Shown here one piece after another: positions 45,766-55,199 of a stretch of DNA of 64,000 nucleotides. Location: positions 2,232,001 through 2,296,000 of the forward strand of contig JAJTUQ010000005.1 of the NCBI GenBank assembly GCA_021399445.1, written 5' to 3'. The stretch is from Xylogone sp. PMI_703. Its lineage: Eukaryota > Ascomycota > Leotiomycetes. The notes beneath the pieces were generated by a model, which saw nothing but the letters and a program-made list of their open reading frames with translations, searched no databases and was not told the DNA's origin. The stretch's first letter is position 1; every line of letters begins with the position of its first letter. A program made the translations under genes and the position numbers.

Positions 45766-46446
45766 ATGGAACCTGTCTATTCATTCCTCACCACCCGCGC
45801 ATTACACCTTATCAAGCATTGCGATGACCAGAATCGCATCGTCGTGATTCTGGCTGGCCCTCCAGGATCTGGAAAATCTACGATAGCGGCACAGGTCGTG
45901 GCGCGACTCAACGCCGTATCCGGAAAAACTTTTGCAGCTGTTCTTCCCATGGATGGGTTCCATCTGCCTCGGGCAATTCTAGACAGAATGCCAAACCGCA
46001 CTGAAGCGTATGCGCGTCGTGGAGCTCCGTGGACGTTCCACACAGCTGGCGTCTTGAACCTCGTAGACGAACTCTCCAAATCACGATTTGAAACCTCATG
46101 TCGAGCGATAAGGGCGCCAAGTTTTGACCATGCCACCAAGGATCCGGTGGAAGGAGGGATTCTCCTCGATTCGGATATCAAATTCGTACTGCTGGAAGGT
46201 AATTATCTATTGCTGGATAAAGATCCCTGGAATAGGATTAAGGAGCTAGTAGATGAAGCCTGGTTTGTGGATGTGGATCCTACAGTAGCCAAAGTCAGAA
46301 TTGCAGAGCGGCATATCAAGAGCGGAATTGAAGCGAATTGGGAAGACGCCATTCGAAGAGTAGAAGCGAACGATTTACTAGACGGAGAGTTGGTCAGAGC
46401 GAAGTTAGTGCAGCCTGATATCATCGTCCAGAGCGTCAATGAGTAA
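45766..46446 (+). CDS. P-loop nucleoside/small-molecule kinase (uridine kinase-like)
   Basis: A single exon of 226 residues from MEPVYSFL; the upstream extension is rejected because it has no family match. Walker A is GPPGSGKST at residues 31-39. The following MDGFHLPRAILDRM and RRGAPWTFHTAGVLNLVDEL blocks, FVLLEGNYLLL and the AERHIKSG helix match the nucleoside/nucleotide kinase family (uridine kinase/pantothenate kinase fold, also called YFH7-like in yeasts and 'fructose transport kinase' in bacteria). It phosphorylates a sugar, nucleoside or similar small molecule with ATP. Its 5' end faces the dioxygenase, sharing a 442-bp promoter. Confidence 0.9.
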   Translation: MEPVYSFLTTRALHLIKHCDDQNRIVVILAGPPGSGKSTIAAQVVARLNAVSGKTFAAVLPMDGFHLPRAILDRMPNRTEAYARRGAPWTFHTAGVLNLVDELSKSRFETSCRAIRAPSFDHATKDPVEGGILLDSDIKFVLLEGNYLLLDKDPWNRIKELVDEAWFVDVDPTVAKVRIAERHIKSGIEANWEDAIRRVEANDLLDGELVRAKLVQPDIIVQSVNE

Positions 46447-46975
46447 TATTCATGGCCTACTAGAGTTTCTAAGATGAAGACAACTCACCAAAACCTATAG
46501 CTGTGATATATTTGACTATTAGGAATCATTCTTATTCTAGCGTTATTAGAAATTTTGATAGACTGCCGCGCCATCTGGAAATTTTTAGAAAAGTTTAGAG
46601 GTGTGGTATTGGTATATTTCGAGTCTGCACTAATAGCGCAGATTGGCATAAAGTAACATTCGAAACCAGAGGATAAATCTTAATTATGATACTACTATTT
46701 CAGGCTTTCTTGGGCATTCTCAGGTCTTAGTCTGGTTCATACTAACTACTTTGAGATATGATCGAATTTTCCGAATAAAAGTTTGTATGTTAATGTAATT
46801 TGTTGCGTTATTTAAATATCAGTATTAATAATCAAGAACATTTTAAGACGTTAGTAAATTAGAACTAAAATGTTGAAAGTATCCTTTCAATGTATCTGAT
46901 AGATTACTAAGTAGGGAGATTGACCCAGATTCTCCTATAACTCCAAAGGGGTAAAAATATAGATCAACAAAATAT
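46447..46975. other. Convergent AT-rich intergenic
   Basis: The 3' flanks of the kinase and the dienelactone hydrolase meet here. No gene, RNA or repeat was recognised. Confidence 0.5.
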
Positions 46976-47824
46976 TCAGAGCCACTTGTCCATCCAATTT
47001 AATGCCTGCGTCAATGAGTCCTCAAGACAGGCCTTCTCAAGAGGATCTTCTGGATTACCCCTGACAGCGAAACCATGCCGTCCGGGCTTATAAACCTTAT
47101 GTTCCATCTCTGGCACATTTTCCCCCGCCTTCTTAGCCTTTGCATGAATTTCTTCTACTTGAGCCTTCTGCTCAAACTTCACCCCCTGATCTTCTACCCC
47201 CCAACCATAACTAACGGGCACAACCAAAGACTCGACATCTTCTGGCAAAGACACATGACTCGGATGTAGGGCCACTACGGCGTCCACTAGTGGGACCTTT
47301 TTGCCGTCTGTCTCAATCATATTGCTCTCCAGTCCAGCCCGAATCGCATACTTTCCACCCCAGCAGAATCCCACCATGCCAATCTTCTGGCTTGTAGGAG
47401 TCGCGCGTCTCAATGCTTGCAGGAAATCCATGCAGATCTTATTCGTAGGCTCCACCTTATGCCTCCTCATCCACATGATAAACGCCGGTGCTTCGGCAAG
47501 AAAGCCTCCATACTTGGCAAAAGCTGATTGCTTTTCAGCATTGACAGGGAGTAGAACATCGGCAAGCTTAAGCTTCACAGGGTCTCCTTTGAAGAAATCA
47601 GGGAGGTAGACAAGCCATTCGCCGCTCTTGGCATAGGCGTCGGCTATCAGTTTGTTGTTGGGCAGGGCAAGACCAAAGATATCTGAGTAAATGACTATTA
47701 TGCCTCGTGGATTGGTACGGTTACCAATAACGTAGGTATTGAGACCGTGGATTATCTCTTCTTTGCCCTGGGGGGAGCCTTTGTGGATGGTGCCCTTGAT
47801 GCATTCCTCGCATGCGCGATCCAT
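46976..47824 (-). CDS. Dienelactone hydrolase family protein
   Basis: A single exon of 282 residues. The start MDRACEECIKG is preferred over an upstream in-frame start because fungal relatives open with a C-x2-C near the N-terminus. The nucleophile elbow is GMVGFCWGGKYA with cysteine (the dienelactone hydrolase type), the acid probably lies in GVEDQG and the histidine is in GRHGFAVRG. The early YSDIFGLALPNNK block is typical of fungal AIM2-like members. It hydrolyses cyclic esters or similar activated esters, as in the last steps of aromatic-ring breakdown. The real substrate is unknown. It is probably cytosolic, as no signal peptide is kept when this start is used. Confidence 0.92.
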   Translation of the reverse strand: MDRACEECIKGTIHKGSPQGKEEIIHGLNTYVIGNRTNPRGIIVIYSDIFGLALPNNKLIADAYAKSGEWLVYLPDFFKGDPVKLKLADVLLPVNAEKQSAFAKYGGFLAEAPAFIMWMRRHKVEPTNKICMDFLQALRRATPTSQKIGMVGFCWGGKYAIRAGLESNMIETDGKKVPLVDAVVALHPSHVSLPEDVESLVVPVSYGWGVEDQGVKFEQKAQVEEIHAKAKKAGENVPEMEHKVYKPGRHGFAVRGNPEDPLEKACLEDSLTQALNWMDKWL

Positions 47825-48494
47825 ATTGAAGAACAATTGGTGTACAAGCACACAAGGAAGTAGAGAAAAAGGAGAAGACAGATGCGACGGGGATTCTATG
47901 ACGAATTGCCACCGATGCAACTATATTGAAAGCAGGAGATAGTAGTTCCTAGATGGAAATATGACTGCGACGACAAATACAGCAGCCGAAATCGAAGAAG
48001 CTATTAACCTGACTCAAAATAAAAGACATACCCAACGGGAACAGTTGGCAAACTCTTTATAACCTTCTTCCACAAAGCAGTGATACGCCACATACCGTGC
48101 CGTGTGCATGTACGTACGGCGTAAAGAATGAAGATGCGGGACGATATTCCACCCGGTTCTCAGCCACCAGCTCCCCATCGCAACGAAGTCCCAGAAAATA
48201 AGATTAAGCGAGCGTTGATCCTCACCAATGAGCGTCCAGGGAGGCGTCAAGCACGTGGCGCCTTCACAGTTCTGTGTCTAAATTATGCGAGAGCACGTGC
48301 AGATCACTTACCATAAACAGGCATCAGTCGGGTGGGCCCGTAGAATCAAGGCTATTCCAAAAAGGGGAGAATCACGCCCCGCCAGCTGTGCCACAACGCC
48401 TCGCTGCTACTCTTCCTACTACGGTGCTGTTCCATCCTCTCCATCGTCTATCCCACATCATGTAGCAATATCTTCGTGATTGGAAATAGGTAGA
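47825..48494. other. Divergent promoter between dienelactone hydrolase and a regulator
   Basis: 670 bp. Short frames near 48128-48480 have no domain signs. No operator was identified. Confidence 0.5.
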
Positions 48495-50077
48495 ATGGAG
48501 ACAAGCGAAGCGAACGAGTACATATGGATCCCCGTGGGAACATCGGGAAAACCAAAGCCGCGAGATCGAAAATCTATTCGAAGCCGCTGCATGCATGGAA
48601 AAAACCTGAGAATTGGGGTGCGCGTCGAACAAGGTATTATACGTAGTCAGTCAGCGCGTCATGTATCGGAATTCCAGCCACGGGGGCAAAGAGGCCTCGC
48701 ATTGTTCGCGGAAGAAACACTCAAAGAGGAAGCGAGGCTTCCTCTACTCTCACCGTGTCCTTCTGATTTGTCCTTGATTGCCGGCGAGGTGGACGAATAT
48801 TCACGCATGCTTCTCTTCAATTGTACGGATTGCCCTATTTATATGAGATATGCATACATGGTAGCAGCTAACCTCATGTAGTTCTTACCAAGGCTGAAGA
48901 GTCCATGTATCCCATTGCCGGGTGTATTGCTATCGAGCCCAACATGCGCAGCTGGATGCCGTGGCTGATGCAGGACAGTGCATATGTGTATCCCATCTTG
49001 TTCTCCATCTCTATTGTGGATTGTATCTTCGCCCGTACTCCTCTTGGGAAGAGGTCTCAATACTATTTCGACAAGACTCTCAAGTATATTATCGAGAGGC
49101 TGTCTGGTAGCGTCCTACATGACTCAGTAACAATGCTTGTGATGTCTCTTGTGGTACTGTATTCAGGCATAGGAGATTTCACAGCTGCCGGGTTTCATAT
49201 GAGAGGACTTGGACAAATGGTAAGATTACGTGGTGGTCTTGAGAGTTTTAAGAAAAGTCCTAGATGCTATATCAAGTTTGCTCGGTTGGTAGCCGTTGAA
49301 CGACTTCGCGTGCAAAGCTAATGGATGGATAGCATTGACCTGGCTTACGCTCTTCACTCGGGTGAGAAACCTGTGTTCTTGCCTGACGAGGCGCCCGGGC
49401 CTCCAAACCTTGAAGGGCTGGGTCCCTGGCAGGGTGTTAGAACCCATAGCTCTTTTAGTCTTCCGATAACTACGATTGGTCCAAATGGTATGGAATTGAT
49501 CACTACACTCAAAGACCTTCAGCAACTATGCCATATATTTAACGCTGGGGTAACCAACCACAGGTATCCATCTCCAACTGAAATCCAGAATCGAATCTGT
49601 TCGATCCAGTACCGATTGTTGCGACTACAAGGTAATCTAGAAAGCATTCTTACAGAGTGCCTGCGACTAGCAATGCTAGCATTCCTCGCTACAACCTTCC
49701 AAGTACCAGGTACAGAGGTGAATTATCCGTTCTTGGAGAGGAGCTTTCGTGACTGCTGTAGGGGTATTGAAGCATCTACGCCTCACTTGCAGGATCTAAT
49801 GTTGTGGTTTCTCATGATCGGAGCCTTATCTGTCTTTAGGGTCACTGAACCATGGCTATGCAAGCGCTGGGATGCAGAGGTCCCGTCACAAATGACCTGG
49901 GAAGACGCACGGGAGCGCCTGCGGAACATCATGTGGATTGATGCCATCCATGATCAGCCCGGATACCACGTATTCAAAACTCTTAACCACGAGGAAGTAG
50001 CAGGTGCTGATCGGGATAAGTCTATAGTCAAATTATGGTCTAGCAGTTGGGGTGGTTGCTTTTACGAGTTATCGTGA
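48495..50077 (+). CDS. Fungal-specific transcription-factor-like protein without a zinc cluster ('tachykinin family')
   Basis: join(48495..48822, 48882..49284, 49333..50077), about 491 residues. The N-terminus EYIWIPVGTSGKPKPRDRKSI followed by RSRCMHGKN is the short motif (F/I-V..., then IRSHVMRGKN-like) that opens a group of fungal proteins often named 'tachykinin family'. No Cys-rich cluster is present. The body is the fungal-trans-2-like helical domain (PF11951): DLSLIAGEVDEYSRMLLFNF, ESMYPIAGCIAIEP, GLGQMVRLRGGLESF, then ARIDLAYALHSGEKPVF after the second intron. The first intron (GTACGG to GCTAAC to TAG) repairs what otherwise looks like a stop. It is presumably a regulator or cofactor acting without its own DNA-binding domain. 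It is divergent from the dienelactone hydrolase. Confidence 0.8.
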
Positions 50078-50911
50078 TAATATGACGCAAGGACCGAGAT
50101 AGCTGGTAGGACAATCATACCCTAGGTGTGGCATCGACTCTCACTCCGTACAACTATATGCTTGTGTGATTAGAGGGTAATATAAGATTAGCTCACCGAC
50201 GGGCCGATTGGGAGTGCCAAACACAGGACGCGTGGTATGATAATTTATAGTTCTAACAGAGGTGTAAGACCAATCTCGGTGAGGAAAGGGTACAAGGGAT
50301 ATGATTTACTCTAGTTGAAAAATATGTGTTGGATATTATAGTTAAGCCTTATTTGGCGAAGTGCTTTCTGTGTTACTTCCCGATATTTACGACCATAACT
50401 ACTCAATCTAACTGCATGTCATGCAATGAAGCCGCTGTCTTGATATGAAAGCGACACAGAATTCGTCACTACATCATTGATTCGTTCCACTGAACTTGTT
50501 GGATGGATACAGTCGTATCGAACGCTTTCCATGCCGTAAGTTAGCAGGTGTGCCTCAACTTCGTGGCTCAATGAATACCAATCGTGGCATTCATACATTT
50601 CTTTATCACTCATCGAAGCTTGTTTAGCAAAATGAGAGATGCAAAGATGTCGCGTCCATGACGTGGAATTTCGATGAGGTTGCAGATGCTGCCTATATGG
50701 CGAGGAAGAAGCCATAGCCTTGCCATTCACGTTCACGTTGCAGGATAGCTCCTTATCAGTTCCAGATATATATTTGGTGTTTATATTTCACATCATTATT
50801 TAGCTTTGGTTTAGTGAAAACTAAGACATATAGCAAGACATTCATACCTCAGTTAATCTGGATCGAACTATCCAAAGAGTTTTTTAATCAGATTTTAAAC
50901 AAATTCTCATA
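50078..50911. other. Intergenic between regulator and O-methyltransferase
   Basis: A minus-strand frame at 50419-50715 (about 98 codons) has no recognisable domain and is not called. Otherwise nothing was seen except the presumed methyltransferase promoter. Confidence 0.45.
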
Positions 50912-51580
50912 ATGGCTTCATCAACCCTTGGACATCTCCCCCAAGCTAGTACAATTGAGGAACATACGCAAGTCAATTTGCTGAAACCAAATCCCAAACT
51001 AGACTATGCGCTTTCTAATTCGGCAGCCAAGCGGCTCCCTCCGATCACTGTCACTCCTCTTGGAGGTCAATATCTGGTTATCCAATGCCAGCTGATCAAC
51101 GCGAAGACCGTCCTTGAGATTGGGACATTAGGAGGCTACTCTACGATTTGGTTAGCAGAAACTGGTACCAAAGTAACTAGTATCGAGATCAATCCCAAAC
51201 ACAGAGATGTTGCGCTGGAGAACACAAAAGGGCTTGATGTAGAGCTCATTCTGGGTGCAGCACTGGATGTCTTACCCAAGCTTGTTGAAGAGGGGAGGAA
51301 ATTTGATTTTATTTTCATTGATGCTGCTTGGGAAGAGCAGTGGGAGTATTTCCAATGGGCTGTCAAATTGACAAGAGCCAATGGGTGCATCTATGTAGAT
51401 AATGTCGTGAGGGAACTATTGGAGAGTGAGAAAGTCGGCGAAGGTGAAACATTGATTACGAAGGTAGGAAGGGAGGAGAAGGTTAGGGCGACAGTCATGT
51501 CTGTTGTTTCAAGTCAAAATGGAAAGGTTGATGAGATGCTTGACGGGTTTTTGCTGGCAGTAGTTAAAGAGACTGCGTAG
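50912..51580 (+). CDS. SAM-dependent O-methyltransferase, class I (caffeoyl-CoA/catechol type)
   Basis: A single exon of 222 residues. The SAM-binding motif I is VLEIGTLGGYSTIWLA, followed by VTSIEINPKHRDVALEN (acidic residue for the ribose), the FDFIFIDAAWEEQWEYF block that carries the metal-binding aspartate of this family, and CIYVDNVVRE. The length is typical for small cation-dependent O-methyltransferases, which methylate catechols and similar diphenols. Fungal members occur in secondary metabolism and in detoxification of plant phenolics. It converges on the sedolisin gene with about 280 bp between them. Confidence 0.93.
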   Translation: MASSTLGHLPQASTIEEHTQVNLLKPNPKLDYALSNSAAKRLPPITVTPLGGQYLVIQCQLINAKTVLEIGTLGGYSTIWLAETGTKVTSIEINPKHRDVALENTKGLDVELILGAALDVLPKLVEEGRKFDFIFIDAAWEEQWEYFQWAVKLTRANGCIYVDNVVRELLESEKVGEGETLITKVGREEKVRATVMSVVSSQNGKVDEMLDGFLLAVVKETA

Positions 51581-51857
51581 ATCTTGAAGGCCTTTACAAA
51601 TGGGAACAGAAACTTCCTACCTATGAAATAATTCATTTTAGAAAAGCGTGAATAATACTTATTACCACACAAAGTTTTTCATTATGCTCAAATATCCCCA
51701 GAGTAAATCATAAAATCATAGCTTACCCTTTAATAGGAGACCATTTTCAAAAGTAGGTTAATCATCCATGACAGTATAAAGCAATTAATCCATTAACTGA
51801 CGGAGCTTATTAAACAACGGTGTACCCAAACCTACAGCTATGTTAGCAAGCTCACAC

Positions 51858-53821
51858 TCAGAAGAAATCCACTTTCAAGTCTACCATACCAGTCACAGCG
51901 TCCCAACCAGTAGTAGCTTTGAATCCTGCTCCTGGCACTTCGGGCGATGGAAGGTCGCCCATGGTGGTGTTGTAACAGCCTCGTGACCCACCCAGCGTTA
52001 TATCAGTTAAACCATCTCTACCTTTGCCATAGAGCCAAGGATTGAGGAAACCTAGTGGCTTCTGGCCCTTAGATAGACGGATAGAATTCAAATTCGCGAT
52101 AATAGCTGCGAACGTAGGCGCCGCTGCACTGATAATAGGAGTCCTATGTCAGCGTGTCATAACGGTGAAGAATGAATTTGGAAAAGTGACTGCCTAATTG
52201 TTACTGTGTCAGCACGTACCTTGTCCCTCCATTCATAAGCTCGGAGCCAAGTACAAATGTAGGGTGGTTAATCCAGCCTTGTGCAGATACATCAGGAATT
52301 CCACGGCCTGTAGGATTATAAAGCCCCTTGAACTGATCACCAAGGTAGGAGAGATAGCATCTAGCTGCCTCATCTTGCCATGGTGGTCTCGGAAACCGGT
52401 CAGAAAAACCCCCTCCACTGAGAATCACAGCCTGCTCCGGCTGTACTGCATAAGTGCCACCAACAGAGGTTACCCAGGGACAGGAGGCAGGGAATTGGGG
52501 CATGAAACGTGTCGTGTTCTTGCCATCGTTGGTCATGCATCCATCACCGGGACCACCATCCCCGCTATCATTGTAAATTACCAATCTAAAACCTCATTGT
52601 ATGCTAGTATCAGGGAGTTAGGACTAACCTCGATGTAATAACTGATACTCCACGCCCACCAAGCTGGGCAAACAGATTACAGACAACGCGCGTATATGAC
52701 TCAGGCAGTGACTGTTCGTCCTCTCCATAAGATATACTCAACACGTTAGGAAGATGTTTTTGAGGAAGTCTAACTAAGAACTGGAGATGCTCTAGCCATG
52801 GTTCTTGGGCGCTGTAAGCAGGATCAGGCTGCTGCAGATCAGGAATCAAAGGTCCACGTCCGCCAGTAGTATAGAAGATCACCGGCGTATTGTAAGAAAG
52901 CGTCAAGCCTAATTCAATATCCATGGATGCTTCACTACCAAATACCTTCGTATCATTCTGAGTGTTATTACCGCCATTGATGGATACGACTGTAAAGTTG
53001 CTGCCCTTTGCATACGGTGCCCACTTATCGATGAAGAGTGTCAAGTCATTGTAGTCTACGTGGGATTCTGCGAAGCCCGATACTCCTAGTCTTGCTCCTG
53101 ACTTTGGATCTGCTCTAAAATCACCAATGTCATACAATGCCCGAAGACAGTCAACGGTCATAGTTTCGTTGCAGTAAGTAGCATTAAGCACAGTCGCGGA
53201 TCCAAATTTGGGTATCGGCTCCTGAGTGGTCCTACGAGCATGGCGGGCAGAGCTTTTTATTCGTGGCTTCGGTAGGCCAAAATGAATGGTTGGTTGTACC
53301 ATCTGTACAATACCATGTAGGCTCGTAGGGAGTGCATATTCCAACGTCCTCACTTTGCGAATACCGGTTGCTTTGTGGCGAAAGTAGTAAAAGCGAGTGC
53401 GAAACATCTTCTCGGCTTGGATTACAGGGACGACGAAATTAACCCAGTCACCGTCATCTTCTATACTCGTCTCGGAGATGCCCTCCGCTACTAACCAAGT
53501 CTTAATTCTACTAAAAATATCATCTTCCGGTCTAAGGAATGATTTCAATTCGTCATATTCCATGTGCTGACCGTACGAGGGATGATCCGGACTTGAGATG
53601 TTTATTATGTGTTGTTCAAAAAGAGCATACCTTTCGTCTTGTCGGATGGCGAGTTGAAAAGAAATTGAATGATAAGCTGGTGGTGAGTCTTCCTGGATCC
53701 ATCCTAGCGGAACTCTGTCTACCTTTTCGAAAATCTCAAGTTGAAATGAAGAATAAGCTATAGAATTGAGGCAAAGGGAGCCAACAGTCCACTGAAAAGT
53801 AAGGAAAGATATAAGCCGCAT
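51858..53821 (-). CDS. Secreted sedolisin (tripeptidyl-peptidase-like serine-carboxyl peptidase, S53)
   Basis: Three exons, complement(51858..52128, 52220..52585, 52629..53821), about 609 residues. A signal peptide is followed by a pro-kumamolisin activation domain (about 35-185: [28 protein letters not shown]). The catalytic domain has E297 and D301 ([11 protein letters not shown]), the oxyanion D407 ([10 protein letters not shown]) and the nucleophile in NGGTSAAAPTF. The codon for Ser520 is split by the second intron (AG|T). Using the more upstream acceptor at 52144 would give [13 protein letters not shown] and hide the motif, so the downstream acceptor is chosen. A calcium-site-like C-terminus (GWDAVTGM) is present. 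The enzyme is an acid protease or tripeptidyl peptidase for external protein digestion. N-x-T sites are frequent. Confidence 0.92.
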
Positions 53822-55199
53822 GCTTGACCGATAGTATTGACTTCAATTCCTGATAAAAGGACGGCTTTTTCTAGAATATCTATGATCTTATTACGTGCAG
53901 CCTCAACAATTGATCTAATTTTACTCGCTAGGCAGCACTATTAAATAGAATGATCGACATTGGATTTACAGTAATGTTGGTTCCGGTGTTCCGGCCACCC
54001 AGTCTTAAGAACGATCCTTGTAGAATATTAGAGGTTTCATACGGTAAGATACAGAGTAGAAGTTGATCTTCAAATAAACATGGGGCTTGCCAAACAGCTA
54101 CGCGTATAAGTCTTGGCGTAAATTACTTAATCCTCGGTTCTAACCTTTCCGAGGTGAGATGAAAAGCGTTCGAGGCAGGGAGTTGCGCATCCTAACTACG
54201 GCACATAACCTTGGCACACATCACAGAATCTAAATCTCTCCACAGCTTGGCGGATATTATTGGTTCGTCGAAGCTTAGAAACCGAGCGATTCGCAAATAG
54301 AATAGTAGAGGGATATATCCTCTGGTGGAAGCTTAGTTGGTTGGTAATTACGGTGCCCGAAGCACCGAAGCAAGAGCATGGCGAAGCATCTCGTTAAACC
54401 TAGCCATCTTTTATTGCATAGTTATACTCGTATAAAGGCCACAGACTCCATATCTGTCCCCACAGAGGCTTTAAATTTCGATAAAAGCATTAGATCAGAC
54501 TCATACATATATTTATAACTAGAGCCCTCGTAAGGACCCCTTACTACAAAGTACACACGGCTGCCGTCTAGATGATTAGCAGAAATTCCTACAAAAATTG
54601 GTTGTTATTCTGTATCCTAATTGTGGAAGATCTATTAACTTGAGAGCATTTCTTACAACTCGGGTTATAAAGTAATGGCAGTCACGCTTTCACTTTATAT
54701 CCCGCTGATCCTCCCATCGGAAAGATTAGTGATTTGAATATAATCTGCTGAAATGTATTCTACTTGCTCTTTCTCAAATAACCGGAGCACTATTACCGGA
54801 TCAATTATTGAAGACTTCGTGGCTAAGAATCGATATCAGTGGCGCTACCCCTCCATAATTGCGGGGCGTTAATTGAATCATTCTCCACGAAATATACAGG
54901 TCCTGGACATAATCCAGAGTATTTAACTATCGACAGCTTCATAGGGGCTTGATACACTAGTTAACTAACTTTCAGAGGTACAGGGTAGGTAAGTTCGAAA
55001 TGTAAGTTTAAATCTATTTAGAATCAAGAGTTGGTAACTGCATGTGCTATATTACACTAAGCTTATACTATACAGTTATTGAAATTCGCCATCATACCTT
55101 CCGAAGGGGGAAAACGACCAAGAAATGAAGGTGTACACATATGCTAAGTACGTACCATAAATTCGAACTTCACATAGACAGTAGCCTTTCGTTACGCTC
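53822..55199. other. Gene-free spacer of 1.4 kb
   Basis: Promoter side of the sedolisin and 3' flank of the regulator at 55-58 kb. No coding region, RNA gene or repeat was recognised. Confidence 0.5.

Noticed and set aside
48823..48881. Apparent frameshift in the 48.5-50.1 kb regulator
   Set aside because: A 59-nt intron with GTACGG donor, GCTAAC branch site and TAG acceptor restores the frame exactly.
50419..50715. Minus-strand frame of about 98 codons
   Set aside because: No recognisable domain, ordinary length for chance in this composition and no splice partners.
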